Both the position numbers and the translations under genes were made by a program. Below, piece after piece: positions 17,729 to 26,742 of a stretch of DNA of 64,000 bases. The first letter of the stretch is position 1. Each line of letters starts with the position of its first letter. The notes under the pieces are model-generated. The model was not told the origin of the DNA. It made no database searches and was given only the letters and a program-made list of their open reading frames with translations. The DNA lies in NCBI RefSeq assembly GCF_022788695.1, contig NZ_CP085154.1, positions 1,984,001-2,048,000 of the forward strand. Reading direction: 5' to 3'. This stretch comes from Pseudosulfitobacter sp. DSM 107133. GTDB taxonomy: Bacteria; Pseudomonadota; Alphaproteobacteria; Rhodobacterales; Rhodobacteraceae.

Positions 17729-17827
17729 TCCAGACCCCGCATAAGAGACGTCGCTAATGACGTCTTTAACGACGTCTCTTAGATCATCGCCCCAGCCTCA
17801 GGCAGGCGGTGCCAATGGCGCGGTTAC

Positions 17828-17835
17828 GATCAACA
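17828..17835. repeat. right copy of the 8-bp target duplication (GATCAACA)
   Basis: This copy is identical to 15009-15016 and directly abuts the IS66 terminus ending GGTTAC at 17827. In the coding direction the duplicated bases are TGTTGATC, covering most of the codons Leu-Leu-Ile in cheA. Confidence 0.95.
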
Positions 17836-19750
17836 GAACGACGGCATCAAGATAGCTTTCCTGAGCAGACCGATATCCCAGCTCGACACCCAGATCGAAA
17901 AGCGAGACAAATTCGCCGCGTACGCGCACTACATTGAGGCCCGGGCGGGTTTGTTCCAGATTCTCATTGTCGATCGTCAATGTCTCGATGACCAGATTCA
18001 GCGGCAACACCATGGTTTCGCCGGCCACCTGCACAACCATTCCGTCCAGTACCGCCAATGTCAGCGGCAACGAGATCGAAAACGTCGTGCCCTCGCCCGG
18101 GGTTGACGTAATGGTGATCCGCCCACCCAGAGATTGGATGGCATTGCGCACCACATCCATACCGACGCCGCGCCCCGAAAGATCGGACACTTCTTTGGCT
18201 GTCGAAAAACCGGGCAGGAACAAGAGGTTGTCAATCTCGACATCCGAAAGCGACGCGTCTGGGGCAATCAACCCCTTTTCGGTGGCAATCTGCTGGACCC
18301 TCGGCCGGTTAATGCCACCGCCGTCATCCGAAACTTCGATGATCACACGACCGGACCGGTGTGCGGCTGTCAACTTTACAATACCCTGATCCGGTTTGCC
18401 CGCTGCGCGGCGCTCTTCCGTACTTTCCAGACCATGATCGACAGCGTTGCGGATCATGTGCGTCAGCGGATCGGCCAGACGTTCGATAACCGTTTTGTCA
18501 ACTTCGGTGGTGTCACCCTCGGTCACGAGACGCACATCCTTGCGCACAGCAGCGGAACATTCGCGGATGATACGCGACATACGTTGGAAAAGGGATTTGA
18601 CCGGCTGGGCGCGGATCATCATCACGCTGTCTTGAATATCGCGGGTCAAACGCTGGAACTCTTCAAGACCGTTCATTGCGTCGGAATGGGGTGACAATCC
18701 TGCAGATTCAAGACTTTGTGAGAGCATGGCCTGATTGATCACCAGTTCGCCCACCAGATTCACCAAGCGCTCAATCCGGTCCAGATCAACGCGTACAACC
18801 GATTTTGCAGGCGTCTGAGGTGGGGTTTTGGTTTTCGTCGGTGCGGAGACGTCTGGCTCCTTGGACACCTCTGGCAGCAACGGCTCTGGATCAACAATCA
18901 CGGTCTGTGCGGGGGCCGGATCGGGCAGGGAGGCGCGCTCGGGAACAGGATCTATTGCATCGAATACTGGATTTTCAGTTTCAGCTTCCCCCTTCGTTGG
19001 CGCGTCGATGGTAAGAACACACAGACCTTCGACAAATTCGAAAACAGATTTGATTTCAGCCTCTTGCACATTTGCGCTCAGTACGATGTTCCAAGACAGA
19101 TAACCGGCTTCGGGCGCAAACTCGGCCAGTTGGGGCACCTGTGTGCTGACACATGTCACTTCGCAGGGACCAAGCTCTGCCAGCGCGCGCAGGATCATGA
19201 AAGGTTCGTTGCCTGTCTCATACAATTCGGCATCGGGGGCGAAATGGATGACGAATTGTTTGGGTTCGATGGCGGGAATTTCCGGCAAGCCAAGATCCAG
19301 CGAGAGGCCCATGGGTTGAAAATCAATCTCCGCCTCGGCGACCTCTTCAACTCCGGCATCGCCCAACAGCGCGTCCAGTTCGGCCAAAATCGCAGCCCCT
19401 TCGGCCTCGGGCAGCACACCCTCATCTCGTGATTCCCGTACCAGGTCCGACAGGTGATCGGCGGCGCGAAAGAACAGCTTGATCGCCTCGCTATCCGCCA
19501 CCAATGTATTGCTGCGCACCCCGTCCAGCACGGTTTCATAACGGTGGGCAAAGCGCACCAGCCCTTCCAGCCCAAAGGCGCCGGCCCCCCCTTTTATCGA
19601 ATGGACCGCGCGAAAGACGATATTGATGGTTTCAAGATCGCCTGTCTCTTCGGACATGGTTTCAAGGCCGTCTTGCAAAGACTCCAGCAACTCTTCGCAT
19701 TCGATAAAGAACGAGGCTTTGATTTCAGCCATAGGGTCGGGTGCGGACAT
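17828..19750 (-). pseudogene. cheA: cheA, 5' part truncated by the IS66 insertion
   Basis: The fragment encodes 641 native residues of the chemotaxis histidine kinase. It has an N-terminal HPt domain with phospho-His50 (FRAVHSIKGG), an acidic linker, the dimerisation helices and the ATPase domain. The ATPase domain shows LTHMIRNAVDHGLE, VSDDGGGIN, GRGVGMDVV and GEGTTFSI. The start of the CheW-like domain follows. After DAVVLLI the frame enters the IS and ends as VTAPLAPPA at 17798. The protein lacks the last 76 residues of the CheW-like domain, so kinase parts may fold but receptor coupling should fail. Confidence 0.94.
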
Positions 19751-19761
19751 CGTGCAGTCTC

Positions 19762-20127
19762 CTATCCTGCAACCATTTGCAGTGCTTTGATCAGTTTTGC
19801 GGGATCAAACGGTTTGACGATCCAGCCCGTTGCACCGGCGGTGCGGGCACGCGCCTTTAGCTCGGGTGCGGCTTCGGTGGTCAGCACCAGAATGGGCGTG
19901 GCGCGGTGTTTGTCCTGACCACGCACCGCATCAATAAAACCGAAACCGTCCATGCGGGGCATGTTGATGTCGGTGATGATCGCATCCGGTGCGATGCCGT
20001 TTAGCACTTCGACGCCGTGCACTCCGTCGTCGGCTGTGGTCACGGTAAATCCCGCAGGTTCCAGCGCCAGCCGGATCATATCGCGCATTGTACGGCTGTC
20101 ATCTACAGCAAGAATTTTCAGGGTCAT
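19762..20127 (-). CDS. cheY: chemotaxis response regulator CheY (second copy)
   Basis: A 121-residue receiver: VDD at 8-10, phospho-acceptor Asp53 in ITDINMPRMDG, Thr in LVLTTEA and Lys in IVKPF. It overlaps the STAS gene upstream by four bases and precedes cheA by 11 bases. It lies upstream of the IS66 insertion and should still be expressed. The two CheY proteins of this locus differ clearly in sequence, which suggests distinct roles. Confidence 0.92.
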   Translation of the reverse strand: MTLKILAVDDSRTMRDMIRLALEPAGFTVTTADDGVHGVEVLNGIAPDAIITDINMPRMDGFGFIDAVRGQDKHRATPILVLTTEAAPELKARARTAGATGWIVKPFDPAKLIKALQMVAG

Positions 20128-20393
20128 TGCGCGGCCTCGGTGATTTTTTCGGGGGTCATGCCCATCCAGTGCAATTGTTCCAGCCCCTTGTCCGTGACGT
20201 TGGTCAACTGAACGCGATCCCCCATCGACTTGGTCAAGGCGATGACCATTTGCAGGCCCAATGCGCCGAAATGTATGACGTTGCCAGCATCCAACACCAA
20301 CGGCTCGGTGTCCGGTGCCGATTTCAACGCGGATAGAACATCAGGCACACTGGACAGATCCAGCCGCGGTGGCAGCACGATGGGATCAGCCAT
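20124..20393 (-). CDS. STAS-domain protein heading the che operon
   Basis: An 89-residue STAS-domain protein (anti-sigma-factor-antagonist type) with VLDAGNVIHFGALGLQMV in the position of the usual phosphorylatable Ser loop. The loop has His-Phe-Gly where a Ser is common, so control by Ser phosphorylation is doubtful. It is the first gene of the minus-strand chemotaxis operon and overlaps cheY by four bases. Small STAS proteins head several alphaproteobacterial che clusters; their role is unclear. Confidence 0.85.
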   Translation of the reverse strand: MADPIVLPPRLDLSSVPDVLSALKSAPDTEPLVLDAGNVIHFGALGLQMVIALTKSMGDRVQLTNVTDKGLEQLHWMGMTPEKITEAAQ

Positions 20394-20481
20394 TCGGCAA
20401 TCCTTTCGAAATGGGGAAGGGGTGCAACATCACAGTCTCCACAAGCCTCGTCAGCAGTTTCATCTGTCTAACGGATGCTTC

Positions 20482-20497
20482 GTTAAGAACGGGTTAC
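20482..20497. promoter_or_regulatory. candidate CtrA box upstream of the che operon
   Basis: The plus strand reads GTTAA, seven bases (GAACGGG), TTAC. On the operon strand this is GTAA-N7-TTAAC, one mismatch from the CtrA consensus TTAA-N7-TTAAC. It lies about 90-100 bases upstream of the STAS start at 20393, a sensible promoter distance. Confidence 0.45.
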
Positions 20498-20605
20498 GCT
20501 GTGTGGATGTATGCGGACAGTCGTTCGCAAACTGTCGTGTGATGGTCAAAAACGCGTGTCATGCCACGGGCTTTGACCGGCTTTTCAACGCGGCAGCCCA
20601 AGACG

Positions 20606-20635
20606 AAAAACCCCGGTGCGCAGAACACACCGGGG
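20606..20635 (-). terminator. intrinsic terminator after the methyltransferase gene
   Basis: On the minus strand the stem is CCCCGGTG/CACCGGGG (20628-20635 with 20611-20618) with a 9-base loop, followed by five T residues (20606-20610). It lies 25 bases after the stop of the methyltransferase gene and ends the one-carbon operon before the che operon promoter region. Confidence 0.8.
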
Positions 20636-20660
20636 ACAAATCTGTAGAATTCAGAGTGCT

Positions 20661-21743
20661 TTAACCGCGCCGGCGACGCCCACCCGAACGGCCATCGCGG
20701 CCACGGCCTTCCTGGCCTGCCTTGGGGGCCACTTTGTTAAAGCGGATCCAGTCCGTGCCATGGGGGTCATTGTCGGTCAGGAAGTTGGCGGCGCGAATGG
20801 CTTCCATTTCCTTGCCCGCACGCGGCAGGGTCGATCCCAGACCGAACATCTGAACGAAAGTCTCGTCGTCCATCTCGTCGGGTACAATGATCCCGGCTGC
20901 GGCGGCTTCGGCACGCTTCTCGGCAATTTTCGACGCGCCAATCGGCAGGCCGACAGGGTTCATGATGGCGCTGGTCATGCCGGCCGCCATTGCCATCGGC
21001 AGAAAGGCATTGTTGATACCGTGACGGTTGGGCAGGCCAAAGCTGATGTTGGACGCACCGCAAGTGGTGTTCACGCCCAATTCGTCGCGCAGACGGCGCA
21101 CAAGGGTAAAGACCTGCAAGCCCGCTGTCGCCATCGCGCCAATCGGCATCACCAGCGGGTCGACAACGATGTCATGCGCCGGAATGCCGAAATCGGCGGC
21201 CCGCTGAACGATTTTCTTGGCCACTTCGAACCGCACATCGGGGTCTTCGGAAATGCCGGTGTCATCGTTCGAGATTGCCACAACAGGCACGTTGTATTTC
21301 TTGACCAGCGGCAGAACCAGTTCCAGACGCTCTTCCTCGCCGGTGACCGAGTTCAGCAGCGGGCGGCCTTCGGCAGCGGCCAGACCGTTTTCCAACGCAC
21401 CGGGCACCGAGCTGTCAATACACAGGGGCACATCGACAATCGCCTGAACCCGCTCGACCAGGGCCTTCATCAGCATCGGCTCGACAAAGTTGTTGTCCGC
21501 ATAGCGGGGGTCTTCGGCCATCTTGTTGGAAAACACAGCACCCGAGTTCACGTCCAGAATGTTCGCACCTGCCGCAACCTGCGCCAGCGCGTCGGCTTCG
21601 ACACGGCTGAAATCGTCGCGCTCCAGCTCCTCGGCCAGGATCTTGCGGCCCGTGGGGTTGATACGTTCCCCGATCACGCAGAACGGTTGGTCAAAGCCGA
21701 TGATCGCGGTTTTGGTTTTGGATTCAACAATAGTGCGTGTCAT
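20661..21743 (-). CDS. methyltetrahydrofolate:corrinoid/homocysteine methyltransferase-type pterin-binding protein
   Basis: A 360-residue protein of the pterin-binding (MeTr/MetH folate domain) family. It has VIGERINPTGRKILAEEL, ANILDVNSGAVF, PLCIDSSVPGALENGL, a conserved NDDTGISED and GASNISFGLPNR. It moves the methyl group of methyl-THF to a corrinoid. It ends in an Arg/Gly-rich tail (GRGRDGRSGGRRRRG) unusual for the family. The MetF-like gene lies directly upstream, so the pair can make and use methyl-THF. In relatives such as Phaeobacter, methionine synthase is split and a protein like this supplies the folate part; whether that holds here is inference. Confidence 0.85.
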   Translation of the reverse strand: MTRTIVESKTKTAIIGFDQPFCVIGERINPTGRKILAEELERDDFSRVEADALAQVAAGANILDVNSGAVFSNKMAEDPRYADNNFVEPMLMKALVERVQAIVDVPLCIDSSVPGALENGLAAAEGRPLLNSVTGEEERLELVLPLVKKYNVPVVAISNDDTGISEDPDVRFEVAKKIVQRAADFGIPAHDIVVDPLVMPIGAMATAGLQVFTLVRRLRDELGVNTTCGASNISFGLPNRHGINNAFLPMAMAAGMTSAIMNPVGLPIGASKIAEKRAEAAAAGIIVPDEMDDETFVQMFGLGSTLPRAGKEMEAIRAANFLTDNDPHGTDWIRFNKVAPKAGQEGRGRDGRSGGRRRRG

Positions 21744-21756
21744 GGATTATGGTCCT

Positions 21757-22686
21757 TCAGGAATTGGCCGGTTGGGCAGCTGCGCCGCCGTTTTCGATGG
21801 CCCAATGCGCGTTGGTCTTGATACCGCCCAGTGGGAAGAAATGTACGTTGGTGACGTTAAAGTCGGGGTTGGCTGCCTTGTGCGCGGCCAGTTGCGAAAT
21901 CACGTCGGTTGGTTCGAAAGGCAGCAACAGCTTGGTCACGTCCTTGGCCCGACGCTGTAGCACACGCAAAGACGCACCAACACCACAAGCAACCGCAAAT
22001 TTGATCATGGTCTGCAATTTCGCAGGGCCCGCGATTCCGATGTGAACCGGCAAGTCGATGCCTGCGGCCTTGATGCCGTCGGCCCAATCGATGATCGGCT
22101 GCGCTTCAAAGGCGAACTGGGTGGCCAGCGCCATCTTGGCGTCGGTCCGGTTCGAGAAATCCTGTTTCCAGCGCAGCGCATCGGCGACGTTGACACCACG
22201 GCCATCGGGGTCGATGTCCTTGTTGCCCTCGGGGTGGCCGGCAACGTGCAGGCGCTCGAAACCCGCCTTGTCGAACGCACCGGTTTCCATCAGCTGCATC
22301 GAGCTGTCGAAATCCCCGTGCGGCGTGGCCACACCACCGGCCAGCAGCAGCGCCTGTTTCACGTCTGCCTCACCCTGATAGCGGGCAATCCAGTCTTCCA
22401 GCATGGTGCGGTTGTGGATGATACGCGCGGGAAAATGGGGCATGACCGGAAAGCCGTCGGCATTCAGACGTTTGGCGGTGGCCACCATGTCTTCGATCGG
22501 GGTGCCTTCGATGTGGGCAATATAAACGCGGGTCCCTGCGGGCAGCAGGGCGCGGAAATCTTCAACCTTTTCGGCGGTGCGTGGCATCACCTCAATCGAA
22601 TAGCCTTGCATAAAGGCTTCGACTTCGGGCGAGATGCAGCCCGCAACAGGACCTACGGGAGATTTCTTGAAACTGAGAAGTGCCAT
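21757..22686 (-). CDS. methylenetetrahydrofolate reductase-family protein (MetF-like)
   Basis: A 309-residue TIM-barrel protein of the MTHFR family. Visible blocks are IEVMPRTAEKVEDFRALLP, GTRVYIAHIEGTPIEDMVA, FPVMPHFPARI and HVAGHPEGNKDIDPDGRG, then a late HIGIAGPAKLQ segment. It is more divergent than E. coli MetF and belongs to the group found next to pterin-binding methyltransferases. The expected reaction is reduction of methylene-THF to methyl-THF with FAD. It is 13 bases upstream of the methyltransferase gene. Confidence 0.82.
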   Translation of the reverse strand: MALLSFKKSPVGPVAGCISPEVEAFMQGYSIEVMPRTAEKVEDFRALLPAGTRVYIAHIEGTPIEDMVATAKRLNADGFPVMPHFPARIIHNRTMLEDWIARYQGEADVKQALLLAGGVATPHGDFDSSMQLMETGAFDKAGFERLHVAGHPEGNKDIDPDGRGVNVADALRWKQDFSNRTDAKMALATQFAFEAQPIIDWADGIKAAGIDLPVHIGIAGPAKLQTMIKFAVACGVGASLRVLQRRAKDVTKLLLPFEPTDVISQLAAHKAANPDFNVTNVHFFPLGGIKTNAHWAIENGGAAAQPANS

Positions 22687-22722
22687 GACAGGGAACCTTG
22701 TACAAAGGGAATGGACGGGCGG

Positions 22723-23019
22723 TCAGGCCCAGCCTTCGTTGTCGATCAGCGCCTTGATCCGCGCGGTGTCGTATTCGGTGTCGAGCCGGGTGGCCTCGGC
22801 TTCGGCGATCTGGTCGGGGTCGCCGTCCATCTCGTAGGTAGGGGCCTTGCGCCATTCGGCCAGATAGGCGTCGGCGTCCTTGGCATTCACCTTCATCGCT
22901 GCACGGTCGATGGCCTGTTCGAACCGTTCCGGCAACTGGCGTTTGGAACCGCGACGGCCTTTGCCCACGATTACCTGCGCCGGTATATCCCGCCAGTATA
23001 CGATTGTCACATCAGGCAT
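22723..23019 (-). CDS. virulence-factor-family small protein (PF13769-like)
   Basis: A 98-residue soluble protein, MPDVTIVYWRDIPAQVIVGK, with charged helices (RFEQAIDRAAMKVNAKDADA) and the ending NEGWA. I recognise it as the small family labelled virulence factor, which sits beside MetF-like and methyltransferase genes in Rhodobacteraceae. The label has no proven meaning here. The start is set at ATG 23019; the longer open frame has no family similarity. It is the first gene of the three-gene operon. Confidence 0.7.
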   Translation of the reverse strand: MPDVTIVYWRDIPAQVIVGKGRRGSKRQLPERFEQAIDRAAMKVNAKDADAYLAEWRKAPTYEMDGDPDQIAEAEATRLDTEYDTARIKALIDNEGWA

Positions 23020-23273
23020 CTCTGATTCCCCGTTCACGATTTTGCCCTGTCTAAGGCACGCGTCCAGATCCTCGGTGGCGTTTTTCGACCGAAAGCAATC
23101 TGTCAGCGACCCTTTGCTATGCGATGCGGGATTGCAGGGCCAGTGGCAGGGCGGCCCAAAGCGCTCATCATCATTATGCATGGTTCCGATGCACGCCATG
23201 TCACAAAGGCGGCCTTGCACGGGATGCAGCAAACGCCTATCGTTTCCCCAACTCGTTATGAAAGGCGCATCCC

Positions 23274-24386
23274 ATGGCGCCAAAGCGTCCCAAAGGTGCG
23301 GGCGCGCTCGAACAACCGGCTCTGAGCCCCGTGCCTCAGTCTGGATCAGGTGAGCTTTATGCCGCGCTCGATCTGGGCACGAACAGTTGTCGCATGCTGA
23401 TTGCTCAACCCAAGGGGACGGGCTTTCAGGTGATCGACAGTTTCTCCAAATCCGTCCAGTTGGGCGCGGGTCTGGAGCGCACCGGGCGTTTGTCGCGCGG
23501 ATCCATGGCGCGCACCATCCAGGCATTGCGAATCTGCCAGCAAAAGCTGCGCCAGCACAAGGTGCGGCGGATGAAACTGGTCGCCACGGAAGCCTGTCGG
23601 CGCGCGACCAATTCCCATGAATTCATCCAGCGGGTGCAACGTGAAACCGGTCTGCGTCTGGAAATCATCCAGCCCGAGGAAGAAGCCCGTCTGGCGGTGA
23701 TTTCCTGCGCGCCGCTGGTCAGCCGCAAGACCCAGAACCTGCTGGTTGTCGACATCGGCGGCGGCTCGACCGAACTGGTCTGGATCGACATTTCCAAAGT
23801 GCCCAAACACGACCGCCCGCAAGCGATCATGCGCTTGCACAGCGGTTTCAATACAGCCGCAGTCAAGAACGTGGCGCAGGCGCGCGTTGTCGACTGGATC
23901 AGCGTGCCCCTGGGCGTTGCGACCCTGCGCGACCAGTTCAGCGACGTCGAGGACGATGCCGCCCGTTTTGCGCTGATGAGTTGGTTCTTTGAAGAAAACC
24001 TTGCCGATTTTGCGCCCTACCACGACACCAAAGTGCACGAGAAGTTCCAGATTGTCGGGACATCCGGCACCGTGACGACCGTGGCGGCGTCGCATCTGGG
24101 GCTAAAGCGCTATGACCGTACGCGGGTGGACGGATTGCGCATGTCGTCGGTGCAGATCGACAAGGTGATCCGCAGCTATCTGGACATGGGGCCGGGCGGG
24201 CGGCGGGCCGATCCGCGCATCGGACAGGACCGGCAGGCGCTGATCATGTCGGGCGCTGCCATCTTGCAGGCGCTGATGCGGTGCTGGCCCACAGACCGGC
24301 TGAGCGTGGCCGACCGTGGCCTGCGCGAAGGGTTGCTATATGCCCAGATGAGCGCCGACGGTGTGCTGGGTGAAGGCGTGCTTTAG
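23274..24386 (+). CDS. Ppx/GppA family phosphatase
   Basis: A 370-residue member of the actin/Hsp70-fold Ppx/GppA family. It has [18 protein letters not shown], the [11 protein letters not shown] block, [13 protein letters not shown] and [15 protein letters not shown]. The family hydrolyses polyphosphate ends or pppGpp. At 370 residues it is the short, two-domain form common in alphaproteobacteria, without the long C-terminal HD-like extension of E. coli Ppx. It is divergent from the one-carbon operon and followed by rlmE. Confidence 0.9.
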   Translation: MAPKRPKGAGALEQPALSPVPQSGSGELYAALDLGTNSCRMLIAQPKGTGFQVIDSFSKSVQLGAGLERTGRLSRGSMARTIQALRICQQKLRQHKVRRMKLVATEACRRATNSHEFIQRVQRETGLRLEIIQPEEEARLAVISCAPLVSRKTQNLLVVDIGGGSTELVWIDISKVPKHDRPQAIMRLHSGFNTAAVKNVAQARVVDWISVPLGVATLRDQFSDVEDDAARFALMSWFFEENLADFAPYHDTKVHEKFQIVGTSGTVTTVAASHLGLKRYDRTRVDGLRMSSVQIDKVIRSYLDMGPGGRRADPRIGQDRQALIMSGAAILQALMRCWPTDRLSVADRGLREGLLYAQMSADGVLGEGVL

Positions 24387-24444
24387 GGGGCTGTCTGCCC
24401 CCCGGCCTGCGGCCTTCCCCCCGAGGATTTCTTGTACCAGAGAA
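24387..24444. repeat. dispersed GC-rich intergenic repeat, copy 1
   Basis: After the ppx stop comes a G-run/C-run block (GGGGGCTGTCTGCCCCCCGG) with a second hairpin (CCTGCGG region), then CCCCCCGAGGATTTCTTG and a short purine-rich tail. It is a diverged member of the element described at 26307-26358, 39757-39793, 46803-46861 and 56808-56860, each placed just after a coding region. Confidence 0.5.
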
Positions 24445-24517
24445 GGCGGAATGTGTACCATCGCTTGAAGCGGTGCGTCCAAGCGCGTATCTGGTCGGCA
24501 ACGAAAGGCGGATTTCC

Positions 24518-25234
24518 GTGGCAAAAACACCTGATGGCAAGAACACCTCTGGACGCGGGCAGCGCGAGCTGACCGTCAAGGTCAAGACCGCGCGCGGGCG
24601 TTCGCTGAGCTCGACACGCTGGTTGCAGCGCCAGTTGAACGACCCTTACGTCAAACGCGCGCAGGCCGAAGGCTATCGCGGGCGCGCGGCGTTCAAGATC
24701 ATGGAGCTGGATGACAAGTACCGCTTTCTTGTGCCCGGTGCGCGCGTGGTCGATCTGGGAGCCGCGCCGGGGGGCTGGTGTCAGGTGGCGGTCAAGCGGG
24801 TCAATGCGCTGAACGAACGCTCGGGCAAGAAGGTCGGGACCATTCTGGGGGTCGATCTGCAGGAAATGGAACCCATCGCCGGCTGCGAGTTGCATGTGCT
24901 GGATTTCATGGCGGATGACGCCGACATTCAGGTCAAGGAATGGCTGGGTGGCAAGGCCGATGTGGTGATGTCGGACATGGCGGCCTCAAGCTCGGGACAC
25001 AAGCAAACCGACCACTTGCGTATCATCGCGCTGTGCGAAGCGGCGGCTTATTTCGCCTTTGATGTGCTGGAAGAGGGCGGCACCTTTGTTGCCAAGGTTC
25101 TGGCGGGGGGCGCCGAGGGCGATCTGCAAAAACTGCTCAAGCAACGTTTTGACAAGGTCGCCAATATCAAGCCGCCTGCATCACGGTCGGACAGTTCGGA
25201 AAAATTTGTGGTCGCAAGCGGGTTTCGCGGCTGA
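24518..25234 (+). CDS. rlmE: 23S rRNA (uridine2552-2'-O)-methyltransferase RlmE
   Basis: A 238-residue RrmJ/FtsJ-family enzyme that methylates U2552 of 23S rRNA late in 50S assembly. It shows [13 protein letters not shown] (catalytic Lys), the SAM loop [31 protein letters not shown] (catalytic Asp), [11 protein letters not shown] (Lys) and [13 protein letters not shown] (Glu). The start is taken at GTG 24518 because AAAGGCGG lies just upstream; a GTG at 24473 in the same frame has no such site and lengthens the N-terminus beyond the family norm. Confidence 0.9.
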   Translation: MAKTPDGKNTSGRGQRELTVKVKTARGRSLSSTRWLQRQLNDPYVKRAQAEGYRGRAAFKIMELDDKYRFLVPGARVVDLGAAPGGWCQVAVKRVNALNERSGKKVGTILGVDLQEMEPIAGCELHVLDFMADDADIQVKEWLGGKADVVMSDMAASSSGHKQTDHLRIIALCEAAAYFAFDVLEEGGTFVAKVLAGGAEGDLQKLLKQRFDKVANIKPPASRSDSSEKFVVASGFRG

Positions 25235-25249
25235 ACGCTGCGTTTGCGG

Positions 25250-25432
25250 TCAATTGCGGCGCGCGAAGGACTGGCGGGCGATGGCTTTGATCTGCTCGGC
25301 CTCGTCTGCGCTGATCTGGCGAATGGAAAAGCCTTTGACCCGCGCAACTGTTGTTTTTGCGCGATTTTCCTGACGCATCAGCTCGAACAGCCGGAGGTGC
25401 CGGGGAATCTTGGGCTGAATCGCATAGGTCAT
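25250..25432 (-). CDS. small hypothetical protein
   Basis: A 60-residue basic protein beginning MTYAIQPKIPRHLRLFELMR, convergent with rlmE. An AAGGA motif stands eight bases before the ATG. There is no membrane span and no recognised domain. The good ribosome site and a codon choice that looks normal for this genome favour a real gene, but the size makes this uncertain. Confidence 0.45.
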   Translation of the reverse strand: MTYAIQPKIPRHLRLFELMRQENRAKTTVARVKGFSIRQISADEAEQIKAIARQSFARRN

Positions 25433-25651
25433 GCACAGGGTCCTTCGCTATCGCCGGGCCAATGCGGCGCGGTTTTCGGGTGTGCACCGTCTGTGCCCGT
25501 ATTTTGTGGCACCGGTACGGCGGTATTGGGGCGCGAATGGGGAAACAGATACAATTGAAACCAGTTTTCCGGCCGCCGCGCAGCCTGGGTAACACTGGAT
25601 TCACCTCATTATATTACGAGCGTCGGGACAGTTTATCAAAGGAGACTTCCC

Positions 25652-26227
25652 ATGATCAAATGCCTGACGACGGCGACATGTGCCCTGGGCTTGCTTGCCG
25701 CGCCTTTGGCCGCGGACGAAGCGGGGGATGCCATGTCGCACTATGCCGCCGAAAAAGCGGCGGAATGGCTGCAATCCGATGCCGTAATTGCCGCGATCAA
25801 CAGCCAGAACGCGCGCACCGCAGACCTGTCGGCGGAAGAAATTGACGGTCTGGACAAAAACTGGCGCGCACAGGTGGGGCAGGTGGACGCACCGCTGATC
25901 TCTTCTGTCATGGGCAATCCGCTGTCGGTCTATCTTACGAACCATGTGGCAGAGGCGGGCGGGCTGATCACCGAAATGTTTGTGATGGATGCGCAAGGGT
26001 TGAATGTCGCGGCAAGCTCGGTGACCTCGGATTATTGGCAAGGGGACGAAGCCAAGTTCCAGCAGACCTTTGGCGTCGGGCCGCAAGCCATGCATGTCAG
26101 CGAGGTTGAACTGGACGAAAGCACGCAGACCTATCAGGCACAGGTGTCGCTGAGCCTGACAGATCCGGCAACGGGTAACGTGATCGGCGCCGTAACCTTT
26201 GGTTTGAACGCGCAGGCTTTTTTCTAA
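25652..26227 (+). CDS. periplasmic single Cache-like domain protein
   Basis: A 191-residue exported protein with a signal peptide ending near AAPLAAD (residue 21). The mature part has the pattern of a stand-alone Cache/PDC sensor: a long N-terminal helix, then ITEMFVMDAQGLNVAASS and VTSDYWQGDEAKFQQTF, and strands to the end. Such domains normally form the ligand-binding part of chemoreceptors and kinases; here nothing follows, so it is a soluble binding protein. RBS AAGGAG stands ten bases before the ATG. The ligand is unknown. Confidence 0.75.
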   Translation: MIKCLTTATCALGLLAAPLAADEAGDAMSHYAAEKAAEWLQSDAVIAAINSQNARTADLSAEEIDGLDKNWRAQVGQVDAPLISSVMGNPLSVYLTNHVAEAGGLITEMFVMDAQGLNVAASSVTSDYWQGDEAKFQQTFGVGPQAMHVSEVELDESTQTYQAQVSLSLTDPATGNVIGAVTFGLNAQAFF

Positions 26228-26306
26228 ATCACCTTTTCCCGCCGAAAGTCCCCGGGTCTGGCACGCACAGTGGGGGGCAGTCTGGCAAGTTGTGGAGATT
26301 GAAATC

Positions 26307-26358
26307 TCATCCGGGGGCCAGCCCCCGGACCCCCGGGATATTTGGGGCCAAAAGAAGT
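26307..26358. repeat. dispersed GC-rich intergenic repeat, copy 2
   Basis: GGGGGCCAGCCCCCGGACCC is followed by CCGGGATATTTGGGGCCAAA and AGAAG. The reverse complement of 56808-56860 matches it closely. It stands behind the Cache gene. Confidence 0.7.
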
Positions 26359-26742
26359 GATGTTGTCAGGCTGCCGAAGGGGCTTTGACACATCGTGAAA
26401 GCGTGCAGATGGGAGAGTGGATAAACCAACTGAAGGAAATCTGACGCGCGCACCTGGGGTGGGCGGTCATATGTGAGCGCAGCCCGTATTGCCCGGCACC
26501 CATCAAATGGCACTTATTCAAGTGCCATTCAACTTCTGCATGATGACATCGAGTAATTATCGAGAAGATGCTCATAATTACCTTTTCCTGACAGCGGCTT
26601 AGGGTCTGGTCCCGTGGCAATTCTTGCGGAGAGAAAGCAGGGCCAAGAAGATAAGTAAAGCACTGAAAAAATGAGCATTTTTAGTGCAATAATTTAGCGC
26701 ACCTCTATTTATACCACAGCTTGTTTCCCGCGCAGCCTCGGT
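26359..26742. other. AT-richer gene-free stretch with a perfect hairpin
   Basis: No gene is supported here; open frames on both strands lack similarity and start sites. It contains a perfect inverted repeat at 26506-26529 (AATGGCACTT and AAGTGCCATT around ATTC) and a second one (GTAATTAT with ATAATTAC, near 26550-26580). Base composition is lower in GC than the neighbours and it ends in the 29-base IS3 tip, so it is probably old transposon debris. Confidence 0.45.

Larger units (their letters stand above)
15017..17827 (-). mobile_element. complete IS66-family insertion sequence inside cheA
   Basis: The element is 2811 bp. Its ends are imperfect inverted repeats: GTAACCGCCCCATTGCTACC at 15017 and, reading inward from 17827, GTAACCGCGCCATTGGCACC. 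It carries tnpA, tnpB and tnpC in the usual order plus a small passenger ORF after tnpC, all on the minus strand. All frames look intact, so it is probably active. Flanking GATCAACA copies mark the insertion site in the CheW-like domain of cheA. Confidence 0.95.

Noticed and set aside
20616-21821. 401-codon plus-strand frame opposite the methyltransferase gene
   Set aside because: Its product is a His/Gly/Arg-rich mix without motifs, and the minus-strand gene is certain.
23020-23273. Search for a SAM or cobalamin riboswitch before the one-carbon operon
   Set aside because: No SAM-II core, B12-box or other known aptamer pattern could be recognised in the 254-base gap.
26366-26620. 84-codon minus-strand frame in the AT-richer gap
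   Set aside because: No ribosome site, no similarity, and it contains two hairpins; more likely transposon debris.
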